The translations under genes and the position numbers were made by a program. A stretch of 64,000 nt of DNA from positions 11,601,884-11,665,883 of the forward strand of contig CM040753.1 of the NCBI GenBank assembly GCA_022829145.1, written 5' to 3'. Origin of the DNA: Albula goreensis (Eukaryota > Chordata > Actinopteri > Albuliformes > Albulidae). Positions within the stretch are counted from its first letter, which is position 1. Each line of letters opens with the position of its first letter. This document shows, piece after piece, positions 13,801 to 24,764 of this stretch. The notes below the pieces were generated by a model. It was not told the origin of the DNA and did not search any database. It saw nothing but the letters and a program-made list of their open reading frames with translations.

Positions 13801-16800
13801 TTATAAACAGTGGATACAGCCTCTCCAGAGGAAGTGGAGAAAGATTAATAAAATTCCCCTCTGAATTCTTAGAAGGTGAAACACAGAAACTGGACGCAAA
13901 GTAACTGCATGAATACTGTTAGTTCAATTAATGATGACATGTCTGCCGTTCCAGACTCACACACCCTAATGAGCAGACCTACATTTGAAAATGACTTAAT
14001 GAAAAATTTTAACAGCCTGTCTTGGAGATTACAAAAATCATGGACTAAACCACTATTAGGAGGGATTATTACGTCTTTCTTCCACTATTGAGTATGGCTG
14101 TACTTAGGGTTCATATTGACAGTATGTATTTTCTCCAAAACCCTGGGTTGCCAGATTAATGCTGGTAAAAACAGCCAGGCACACAGCCATGGCGCTGGAC
14201 CACAGCAGCCAAAGCAAACATCAGAGTACAGTCATGTGAGTCTCAGTTCTGCTCTCCATGGCCTAATATCTGACCCACATATCAGCAGGACCTGAGGGAG
14301 AGAAACAGAGGGATGGGGGTGGAGGAATGTGGACAGACTTCATATGCACTCGGCTGCTCTAAAGAGCGAAATCAAATAAGCATCCATCCCATAAGCTGGG
14401 GTCAGCTCAGCTGCATCACTGTGCATAATTGGGTTCTCATGGCAGTATTTTCAAAAGGAACTAACAAGTGTGCGAGTGAGCCAGCAGCATGTGATGGGCT
14501 CGGTGTGAGAGCTATTGGCTGTAATTGAGAGCTGCTTTATTTGGACTGCCTGAACTCACATGGTTGTAATTCACCTTACTTTTGTGTTATGAAAAAAATC
14601 ACAAGTTGGAATGAGATCATCATCGTCCTTAACTTTGACTAAGAATGGAATTCTGTAAGACAAGCTATCATTCTTCCTTTATTGTTTAGCAAATTCAGCA
14701 ATTACCAAAGTTAGATCCAAATCTTGATTTATCCAGGCCACAGTGTACCTTTACACATAACACACAATAAATGTGGTCTATCAGCTCTCACTATCTATCG
14801 CCAAGCTCTGTGAATGACCTCCAGGTATCCTGAACGCCTCATGTGTTTGTTTTAGTAAAATTGAGTGTACCATGCAGGTTCTGGTTGACCGCAGGTGATG
14901 AGATTAGGAGTTACACTGATTCCAGCTGAAGTGAGCAGACTGAAGTCCAGTGGCAGCAAATTCACTATTGGGGTCAGCCAGCAGGTCACATGCTGAGACA
15001 GGGCTGAGTGAGGCTTGCCCACCCCAATCCACCTCATCAGTGATTGAGCAATGTGATCCCTCTGTAGGACAAATAATGATTTAACATTTTGAAATGACCT
15101 TTCTGAAAATCATGTCTGATAAGTGGCCAGCCTTTTGTTTGCCATTAATCATTATCTAAAATTAAAATGCACACGCAACAGCTTTGCCTACTTTCACAAA
15201 TGACGTACAACACACACTGTAGAAGGGTAGTAGTCATTCACGTAACAATTTTTTATTATGCTTAACCCTTTGTTCTTTGTCACTGCTATAGGCATTTTAT
15301 TATAATTAAAATAAAACTGCAAAATACAGCTGAGTTTACTTCAGTGTTATATTTCTGAATAAAATGCATATAACATATCAATCCTTATGTCAAAAGTGAA
15401 AATATAAAACATAATTGAACAGCCATGACACAATTTTAAACAACAAATATGAACTGAATTACAGTTGTAGTATTTTAGATCAATTGTTTTAGCGACACCG
15501 ATATCAGATTATTTATGTGACGTCTGAAACTGCTCATTCACATGTAAGCACAACATTTACAATGAATGTCTTTGTCTTCCTTGCTTATAGGTGGCTGGTG
15601 GTGGGATTTAGCACAACTGAATGATTAAAAAGATGCATACATTTGAACTGATACTAAATTAATGATTAAATTAATTATGGTTCCACATTTCCAGAGCAAC
15701 TACTGACAACTGCACACCATTTGATGGGCAATGAGCCATCTTCTATTTAACATTACCAGATGCATTTTAATTGTTTTTCATTGTCCTTTTTTTCCCCTGC
15801 TACCCTAATTACAAAGATGGTGGTTGCAAGAAGAGCTGAGGATATTTTCCCCAGTAATTTATCTTTAAGGATTTAGGAGTACTTCAGGTCTGATTACCAA
15901 GTCTACAACCTATCTGAGAAGGTTTCCTCCTCTACAAAATAAGTTGAGTGGAAAAGTTCCCCACCACTTACCTGTAGCCTGTCTTTTGCTAATAGGAATA
16001 ACAGAACAAAAAAATACAAAGACAGTCAACAAAAACAAATAAACAAAAACCATACTTAATGTAACCAGTAGAGTAAATGGAAGCTTAGGTAAATTAAATA
16101 ACAAAGTTCCCTTAAAATAACAATAAACAATCAAAATGGTAACAACCCTCAAACCCTCAGTCTCATTCAAAATGTATGAAATTACTCTTGACAGATGAAT
16201 GACAGTGGTTACTTGTACTATACACAGAGGCTGTGCCTTTTCAGTGTTCTGTATGATTTGTATGGGCTAGAGCAACGTATCAAAGCCAACAGCCAAACAA
16301 GATCAGCCAAGGTGAAAACATGCTTGATAATGTTTTTTTAACTTTCAGGTAAGTGCACTTGAGTTGTTGCTATCAACAGTACAATGGTTACTAAGAAGAA
16401 AAACAATTACATAGAAATGCCCTAGAGATGAAAAAGAGAAAAGACACTGCCAAAACACAAACAGAGCTGTGACTTAATGTCTCATTATTACACATTGACA
16501 CCTTGAATGACCTGTACATCCACTCCCCCTCAGATACACATTAAAGACTAGTTATATTCCTTTCTTAGAAGCGTGTGATTCATTTTCATCAGTTCCCTTA
16601 TTATTCAGTTGTATCCGTTAACAAAGTCTTGAATAGAGCATACTGATTACCATGTCTTTATCAGCAAAGCTATTTGACTTAAGGGATTACAACACTCTGC
16701 ATGTTTCCTGATAGTACAATTCAGGTTAGGTGGATAATATATTTAAAGGAATGCACTTCTGTCCTGTCAGGAGTTCAGCGTTCTGACCACCCCATTTTCA

Positions 16801-18440
16801 CAGAGGAGCTGAGTCCCACCAACCATCATTCAGCAATACTTTCTCGAGCTTGGGCAGATAAATGCACATTTATATCTTTTTATGAGCTAGTAACGTGACG
16901 GTGAACAGCGTGTGCCATACCAAGCTTTAGAAATTCAATACTGTCTGTTCCTCTCTTTAATGCATATTGCAGAAAATAGTAACAGCTGTGAAATTCTGTA
17001 TACCCCACTCAAAAGAACAGTGCTCTCCCGTTTTGAATAAAACAGAGACTCCATCAGCACAACTCCTATGGCTGTACATATGTGGATGTAGATGTGTATT
17101 TTGCAATGGTTTTTCATTTTTTTATGTATTCCAGGATGCATAAAAATAGTGAATACTGTTTTAAAGTGGACCATTGCAACTAAACAAAACATAATGAATA
17201 AAAATACCTGAGCATTACATTTAGGTAAAATGGGAAACTGAATTACTTTCTCTAACAAAATTATTGATTAATAAAGTAGATTTTACAGTAGCAATGCATG
17301 TGCTATACAAGTTACAAAAGGTACAGATAAAATATTTAAGAAATCCTGATTTTTAAAATAACATAGAAAATAGATCAATAAAGACCAACAATATTTGTGA
17401 AAACAATTAATTGTTTCCTTTATTTTACTATTCTCATGAGGACTCAAACTTGAAGTAAATGTAATGCTGATGTCTAACTCATTTCACTGTCCTGGGTTGA
17501 CTCTGGTTTTCAGCACTTTGGCACAACAAATGGTTAAAATTCACTGCACTGCATTTTCCTTCCTGGCAAATTCAACATGATTCCCAGAGCTGCCTCAGCA
17601 CTGTTCAGAAAACAGAGCTTAATATCTGAAATATTTATACAGCTGCTGTCAGAACACATCTGTGCTGCCTGAGTGAACTTCACCAGCTAGTTGGTGGGGA
17701 GGGGGTTTGGGACCATGCTACTCCTTGCAGATTCCAGTCAGATTGTCTCAATCGGCTGAACTGAACAATGCATAGATTGTTCGTTTACAAGGAACCATGG
17801 TCTAACTTTCATTGCTCTGTGTATCCAAATAGATTCTCAGTCACTGCTTCTACTACTTGAATAAAGGATTATAAAAGAAAACTATGAAGAATCATTCTGT
17901 CAAATTAAACATCACAAGTTAATGTAATAGGTATATGACGGGTTACAATCTAGTGTGCACACAAAATGCAAACATTTCCTGAAATCTTGAGGCAAAATGG
18001 GTTTTTATTTACATGGAATCTTCCTCTGTCTCGCAAGTCCTCAATTTTGAGACCCTGCAAAGACTCATATGAACATCAAATGTGAGGAATCTGTACCTGA
18101 TTATTTTAAAAGACTAAATGTACTTCTGTAAATGCAAACACTAAACTAATCCTCGCTCAGTTGTAGCTTGTACAAAAGGTGCAGTAATTGATCCGTTTGT
18201 CGTGACAGCTTCTGTCCTCTTGGTTGTTAACATGGCCTCAACCATACAATGGAAGTGTACGCTGGAGCCCTTGGCTACCATCATTATACCGTCACTGAAT
18301 AAAAAGTGAGCCGATTACAAATACAACGCTGAACAATGTGGAGCTCATGTGTCTGTAATAGCAATTTTGATCCATTAATCTAATTACCATTTACACTGTT
18401 GAGCTGCAAGCCTCACCCGTTCAAATCTTTTCAGGTAGAT
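10830..18440. other. Intergenic region upstream of ivns1abp
   Basis: I see no coding exon. It contains a short AAT/A-tract at 12138-12174. The last few kb could hold enhancers of ivns1abp, but nothing can be shown from one sequence. Confidence 0.5.
12138..12174. repeat. (AAT)n followed by A-tract
   Basis: AAT units run into an A-rich tract. This could be a microsatellite grown from an old retroposon tail. Confidence 0.7.
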
Positions 18441-18452
18441 CCCTCGTAGAGC

Positions 18453-18460
18453 TGACGTCA
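18453..18460. promoter_or_regulatory. Upstream full CRE (TGACGTCA)
   Basis: A perfect palindromic cAMP-response element about 350 bp upstream of the second CRE and of the likely ivns1abp start region. Binding by CREB/ATF factors is inferred from the motif alone. Confidence 0.5.
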
Positions 18461-18779
18461 GTCAGGGATGTGCCAGAGCTATCAAGCTACTTGTTAGCGT
18501 GGATGTTCTAAGAAGGAGGTCGTAGTACCTCATGACCTTTTGGGTCGCCCCCTGTGAAACTTTAACAATTCAACATCCTTCAAGAGATGTTAAGACAATT
18601 AGTCTCAGTTTCCAGTGTAAGAAACCGGACACTGCAAGTTGTGATTTAAAAATGTCCACTCATCTTGACCGAAATTCTGTTCGGTCAAAGATTCTGTTAT
18701 CTGTCAAAATGTAAATGGTACTTAAGGTTAACATCAGTTAAGTAATTGTAAGGTTTGCTATTTTACATATTTGCTCCTC

Positions 18780-18900
18780 CCAGTATATCTCTTCGCTGAC
18801 AGTGCCTGACGTCACCGGCGGTGTGGCGCGCGCTTCCCCAAGCTTTGATAATAGCGCGCTTGAGCCGAAGCGGCGCGGTCAGAGTTGCTGATCAGTCGTG
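18780..18900 (+). promoter_or_regulatory. ivns1abp: Likely ivns1abp core promoter, CpG-rich
   Basis: Within AT-rich surroundings this short stretch is rich in CG dinucleotides (GGCGCGCGC-, GCGCGC- and GGCGCGG-type words) and carries a perfect CRE. It ends where the first untranslated exon appears to begin. There is no obvious TATA box at a fixed distance. The exact start site is not known. Confidence 0.6.
18807..18814. promoter_or_regulatory. Promoter CRE (TGACGTCA)
   Basis: A second perfect CRE, inside the CpG-rich promoter and just upstream of the inferred first exon. Promoter-proximal CREs are typical functional sites; regulation by CREB/ATF is inferred. Confidence 0.6.
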
Positions 18901-19044
18901 TCAGAAGGAGCGTACCAGAGAGACACCAAGGAAAAGCTGTCAAGCTTGCATTGCGCCAGGAGCATTGAACGCGCAGTACCAATACCAGTCAACTCTAAGT
19001 TTACAACAAATATGTCTACCACAGTCTATTCTCAAGTAAATCAG
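18850..19044 (+). other. ivns1abp: ivns1abp exon 1 (5' UTR)
   Basis: The 3' end is set by a strong donor (AATCAG|gtaaga). The 5' end is approximate. It carries an upstream ATG at 19012 whose frame continues into exon 2. Confidence 0.6.
19012..19044 (+). other. ivns1abp: uORF, first part (24-codon uORF across exons 1-2)
   Basis: ATG at 19012 has an A at -3. It gives 11 codons in exon 1, then 13 codons and a TAG in exon 2 (24184-24225) if the two exons join as predicted. It ends more than 200 nt before the main ATG in the spliced RNA, so it could reduce translation of the main frame. Inference from sequence only. Confidence 0.5.
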
Positions 19045-19824
19045 GTAAGATTTATTTCTTCATTCATTTTTGAAAACGTTATGATTCAAACGTAAGATTG
19101 CCTGTTAATGTTTGCTGTGAGCACAAGTGTAGGCAATGTATTTCTCCGTTATCTAGCTAGTAACCGTTCAAAATACACTTCCCGGTGTGTATTTAGGACA
19201 TTCAAATAGCGTTTAATATGATGTATGTAGTGAATCTAGATAACTGAAGGAAGCAAACACGCTAATATTGCTGAAGATCACCTCGCAAGCTTGTTACATT
19301 TAAGTGCTGCTAGGTAGCCTAATGCTATTCAGATAGCGCGATTATTAAACTAGCAGCTAGCTCACGTGGCTGCTGGTAACCGTGCTATAATAGCAAGATT
19401 AGTAAAATATCGGCAATATCACCCGTCTTGACTGTCACACTAACGGAAAGCCTGTGGTATAAGAATGAATTCCATGATTATCTAAATATAGTTTAGTAGC
19501 ATCAGATAGCAAATTCAAAACAAAATTGGTTGTTACGTTAGAATGGACTCGTCAATTTCAACTGCATTCAGTGCCTCAACATCATTTGTCTTTACTATCG
19601 ATAGCTAGCTTGTTACCTATAACAGACGAGTGATGGCCAACATTTTATATTACAACTAAGCTGATATAAGCTTGTTAACATTAGCTAATTGGAAAATAGA
19701 CCTATGCTCATTTTGGCTTACGAAGAGGAATCTGAATAAAACATTCAACCTTGTGGAAAAATGAATTGTATTTGTCCGCAGTAGTGTTCGCAACTTCCCG
19801 CCGACGAATCGACATTCCTTCAGA

Positions 19825-19836
19825 GCTAACGTTAGC
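19825..19836. repeat. GCTAACGTTAGC palindrome
   Basis: A perfect 12-bp palindrome. Related words recur near 20098, 20121, 20379 and 20448. Confidence 0.7.
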
Positions 19837-22348
19837 ATGCCAGGTGGCAATTGTAAGATTGATTGTCTAGCCATATGGATGATCTGTCTGAGTTGTTTAA
19901 CGTTCGCTGGTGTGTAGATTAATTTGTACCAGCATACATACGGTGTATTATTTTCTTTACGTTAACATTATAAGTTGTAGGCCTGTGGAGGGATGTATAA
20001 ACGAACATCACGTTTACTGATTTGCTCGCTATCCTTCCGTTAAGTTACATGTATCCGCATCATGTTACACTTGCTCTCTGGAGCGAGCTAGCATTTGGCT
20101 AACGTTAGATGGTAAACCCTCGCTAGCGTTAGCAAACTTGACTTTTCTACCTCTGATTTGAATTGTTTTAAATGATGTTGCTGGTGGGAGGTGAGATCTT
20201 CTCCCAGATCTCAAACGATAGCACGACTGACCTAGTTTCTTGTACATGATGGTGGGGGGAAACCGCCGTGGGTTGTAATTTTGGCACAGATCGGATGCGG
20301 GCATCACTCTTTTAAAGCGTTGGCTGGCTTGTGAATATTTGGGAAAGGGAAGGGACTGTAATAAAACGTTTAACCGCTAGCTAACGATGGCTAACGGCGT
20401 TTGAGATAAACCCACAGTCAGTGTGGCGATTGGGGTTCAAGTAAGTTAACGTTGACGCTTTGTTTTATTATGTGGTCACTGGTAAAGGGCTATCATTTGG
20501 TTTACTTCAGCATGAAGCTGTCATTTTCGGTTAACGTAACATCTGAACAGCTGGCTAACGCGATGTCTTGCTTTTCTGTAACACTGTCCTGTTACAGGCA
20601 ATGTTACAGAATAATTAAAACGAATTCACCGTCGGGGTAGCTTAGTTGAGAAATGCCTAGTAAAAATCCTCAGGGCCATCCTCCGGAAATGACCATTTGA
20701 CCAGTTAACAGAAGGACATCCATGTCAACTCCAGGAGTCATGATCTGGTTGGCAAGAGGGTTGGAATTTCTCCTCTTTTTTTTTTTTTTTTTTGTTCATC
20801 TGTATTCCGACGCATTGGTGGCACATTGACCCCCTAGTATTGGGAAATGTGCTGCATCAATTACACCGGCTGCCAGCGAGGACTCCAGGCGGGGGGAGTT
20901 CTCGTGTTCATGTTCGGTTAATGTTTAGGATGGTTCATGATTCAAACCGCTGCATCGCCATTGACATTGAGAAAGCAATTATTCGAGGACATGCAATGAC
21001 ATATGCAAATTCAGTTGATAAACTAGTACAATACCTCACCTGTTTTAGAAAATGCTTCTCAACACGGATCTGAGAAAATGCAAGTAGGGTCTTAGGAGAA
21101 GTCCAGGAACATATGACCTTGTGTTTAGTCTCAAAGGTTGCACAACTCTGTTGCCTTTAGCGCTCCCAGAAACACTTGTGTCGTGATTGTGTTTCTTTCA
21201 CTGTATGACTTGAATCATTCAAGCATATGTTTATTGGAGAATTTCAGAGACAGACAAGGGGATGTTAACTATAAAATGGTCACAAGCTATTTTGTTTTAC
21301 TGAATGTACCTATGTAATTTTTTAAGGATTTTGAAATATTCAGCATGGTGTCCAGTATGCTTACTGCTCCGAACACATTGATTGTCGGCCATAGCCAGTT
21401 TGCTTGGTATTTAAATGGAAAAAAGCGGTTGCCTGGGGGTGAAAAATCAGGTAGCAAAGCTGCTGTGTGTGGCCATACCTTACATAACATACTGTGCTGT
21501 CCCACAATGTTTGAATTGAACATCCATGTCTCTTCACTTGGGCATATTGTTAGCTTGTAATTGATGTGGAAGTGCAGTACTTTTCCAGGGCTGGGGTAGA
21601 CATGTAGACACTAATGAAAACAAAGATGTTCTTGTTTTCTTTGGCTGTACCTTACCTGTAGTGGGGGAGTGATTATTGAATTTCCTCAGAAGGCAGCTGC
21701 CTTTGTCACTAATGGAGAAACCTGGCGAGCAAACTGAAAGTGATTTATGTTCCTCATTCAGGCTGTTGTCGTAAATGTTACAGCAGATTATGGGGGATAG
21801 AGTATCCACTCTTCTGTGACCCCAAGTTCATTCAGATAAAGTTTGATTTTGAATCAGCTGCTTCTTTCATGTTTATCAAGGCATATTCTTCCCAAGCAAA
21901 GTTGACCTATGCAGAAAGTACCTAGTCTTCTTGCTTAGTCCCCATTTTTTGGTGTATGAGGCCCTCATCCAAGGGCTTTATGAAGTTCCCCAGACATCTG
22001 GATTTTTGAGAGTTAAGGAGGTGGTGATTCCATTTATGAGTAAGGAGGAGCTAGCCAGATGTTGCATAACCAGTGGAAATGGAATGAGCACACATGTGCA
22101 CAGCGCCAGCTCTCTCCCATACATCACGATAACCGGAATCAAGGAGACACACCCAGCTCCGAAACTATCTTAAGATTTGACTTGTTACACTGTTACATTT
22201 TCTCATATTTGAGCACTGCTGTCATGACCAGTTTTGTGTTCTTCAAAGTGTTGCAGCAGATTTTACTTCCTTGCACACTTTTCTCCCAGAATTCCTTAAT
22301 GAGACTGAGGTCGATGATGTTGTTTCAAAATGAAATCCAGGAATTATG

Positions 22349-22409
22349 TTTTTTTTTTTTTTTTTTTTTTTAAATCTTATTTGAGTTTTTTTTTTTTTTT
22401 TTTTTTTTT
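22349..22409 (+). repeat. Two adjacent long T-runs
   Basis: Runs of about 23 T (22349-22371) and 24 T (22386-22409) are separated by 14 bases. They may be retroposon tails in antisense or homopolymer expansions. Base-call length is uncertain in such runs. Confidence 0.8.
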
Positions 22410-24183
22410 AAACCCCTTCTGACAGTCATTGAAGAAACCCCACATTTGTCAAGCTGTTGCTTTAGTCCTCATTAGTCTGTGTGCTGGCTCAGACTTGGCA
22501 AAGCCACCTGGTGGCATGACTGATTTACAGAGACATGCCTGACCGAAATCAAGGCGACCAAGATCACATGCACACATATAATTGCTCAGGTGACGTCCAC
22601 AAATGTCATTTGCAAAAATAGCAACATTGTAGTAGAGATGGCAATTTATGTAATGATTAGTTTCAGAGGCAAAATGAATCATTACATAATTACAGTGAAA
22701 TGCAAGTATAAACCCCAGTGCAATTTGTATCTGATTTGCTCCTTAAATACTTTTCCAGAGAGCTGTTTATGATAGGCTCTTTATAGAGAACCCCTACTCG
22801 TGTATGTGAGCTGATTTAGCAGTTTTTGCTCTGTAGAGGCAATAAGCCAAGAAGTCACACAAAAGTGCCTTTCATGAGTGGCCTTCACTTTAAAAAATGT
22901 GATTTTCTTTCTAACTCTGTAAAACTGGGAATTCAGGACACCATAATTCCAGCGCACAAAGACAGATCTGTGTGTGCTGGAACTTGAAGTTCTCTTGTAA
23001 TGAAACAGGATTGCTTCATCAGTTGTGCGATTAATGGTGACACAAATATAAAGTGTTAATCCATGGTAGTGTTTGGAGTTAAGCTGCTGCATATCAGAAT
23101 AGACTATTTTTTTTCCCTCAGCAGTTTGTCACAGACTACTTTCCCAATAATATTAACCTTTTTTGCCATGTCATATGTTGCTGTAATTAAATAAATAAAT
23201 AAATCTTTTGATACAAAGGCAACCTATGTATGAGACTTTGTGTTGGGTATGATCATTGTCAGGGAATGAACACCTAAAACATTTAATTTGGATGTATTAT
23301 TTGGAATTGGGGTGATGCTTTTACTTAGTGTAGTCCCGTTTTATTTTATCATACAGCAGCATTGAGTTGTCCATGCTGGAGGATTCCGAACAAGCTGCTT
23401 TGTTCTGTCAGTCCACTGTCCTTGTGAAAGTGAACAGGACATTAAGTGGATCTAATGTGAAAATGCTCCCAAGTTCCTGTTGTCTATGAAAAGGCTTCAT
23501 TCACCCCAGTATGGGCATTTAGCATAATGTCAAACTATCCAAGTTGGCTGCTGCTTCTGGTCTGTGCAGCACTGGGTTTAGAGCTGCTGTTGGGGGTGCA
23601 TCAGCTAAGTGGTAACTTCATTGAAATTCCTTACTGATTTATTACACACAGCTTGCAGCAGCCGCTCTGAGATTCTCCCCATTTGCCATTTTCAGGGGTC
23701 AACCTTGGATACAGCCGTCAGGATAAGTATAACTGGACAGACTTGTGCGTCTTGGTTTACATTAGAATGGGGTCATGGAAGTTTCCTGTAGGGCATGTAA
23801 TTAGCAGGGGGGTTGCCAGGAAGAGGTGTGGTCAAGCTGAATCAGTTTGTCCTGTCTGGGTGCTCACAGCATGAGGGGGAAGGAGTGGCCAGAGCGTCAG
23901 AGAGGGGACACGCTTTCCAGCCAAGGAAACCACAGTGTGGAAAAGCACAGCAGTGTAGTTGGTAGGAAAGATGAAGAGTAACTGAGATGAAGGGAAGGGG
24001 GAAGTTTTTCAGCAGAGAAATGTTTTAATCTGTGCATGGCTTAGACATGAACCCAAAAAGAAATCCTGTGGGGACAAATGCCAGTAAACCCTGTTTGAAG
24101 TAAAGACAGTTTATTTTTGGAATGGTGTTCCATGTCTGGCTGAGACTTACTGACTGTCATTTGTTTTTTTGTTTTTTTCTCAG

Positions 24184-24452
24184 GTTATAATGTGTGATCA
24201 TCACAGAAAAAGCTCGACTCTATAGCCCACGTGATCCCGAGGACTCATTTACAGTGGCTTTAAGCCTGATAGTTTGAGCTGGTGCAACTGCTGCCTGGTA
24301 TCGTGCTCCTTGTCTACTGGCATTGCTTCTTCCTCCCCCACTGCAAAGGAAGACTTGGGCTCCTGTGTCCCCAGTCTACTCTGCCAGTGCCTTTCCATTT
24401 CCATCCATTGTCACCAGTATTGGTCCCTCAAGTGACATCATTCTCTTATTAG
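24184..24452 (+). other. ivns1abp: ivns1abp exon 2 (5' UTR)
   Basis: Bounded by a pyrimidine-rich acceptor (TTTTTTCTCAG|) and a donor ATTAG|gtaagc. It contains the uORF stop at 24223-24225 and no open frame into exon 3, so it is untranslated leader. Confidence 0.6.
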
Positions 24453-24632
24453 GTAAGCCTGTTAATGATGCATGAGACCGATTACCCAATGCACTCAATG
24501 GGCTGTGTCATTGTGACATAAATTAATTAAACCACTTGATACAAGAAGAGTTGCTGAATAATGCATATGTGAGGAGAAATTGAAATGTAAATATGTGATA
24601 AACATAATTGTTTTCCTCTCTGTCACAACAAG

Positions 24633-24764
24633 GTTCCAAATAAATTTTCCAAAATGATTCCCAATGGATATTTGATGTTTGAAGATGAAAGCTTCCTTGA
24701 TTCCACTGTGGCCAAGATGAATGCCCTACGCAAGAGTGGCCAGTTCTGTGATGTAAGACTTCAG
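24633..24764 (+). CDS. ivns1abp: ivns1abp exon 3 (start codon at 24654)
   Basis: The acceptor ACAACAAG| is followed by 21 nt of leader and then residues 1-37, ending DVRLQ. Donor TTCAG|gtgagt, phase 0. Confidence 0.93.

Larger units (their letters stand above)
19045..24183 (+). other. ivns1abp: ivns1abp intron 1
   Basis: A first intron of about 5.1 kb. Its 5' part (19.2-20.6 kb) is rich in TAGC/AACGTTAGC words, including a perfect GCTAACGTTAGC palindrome at 19825-19836. It also holds a T-run at 20776-20793 and two adjacent long T-runs at 22349-22409. No further exon is recognised. Confidence 0.6.

Noticed and set aside
1..18440. Search for an hmcn1 exon, expected next in vertebrate order
   Set aside because: No frame matches the von Willebrand or immunoglobulin parts of hemicentin; the gene must lie further left.
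20792..21073. 93-aa frame with a LINE-like LHRLPA string
   Set aside because: One short similarity in ivns1abp intron 1, no other reverse-transcriptase motif around it.
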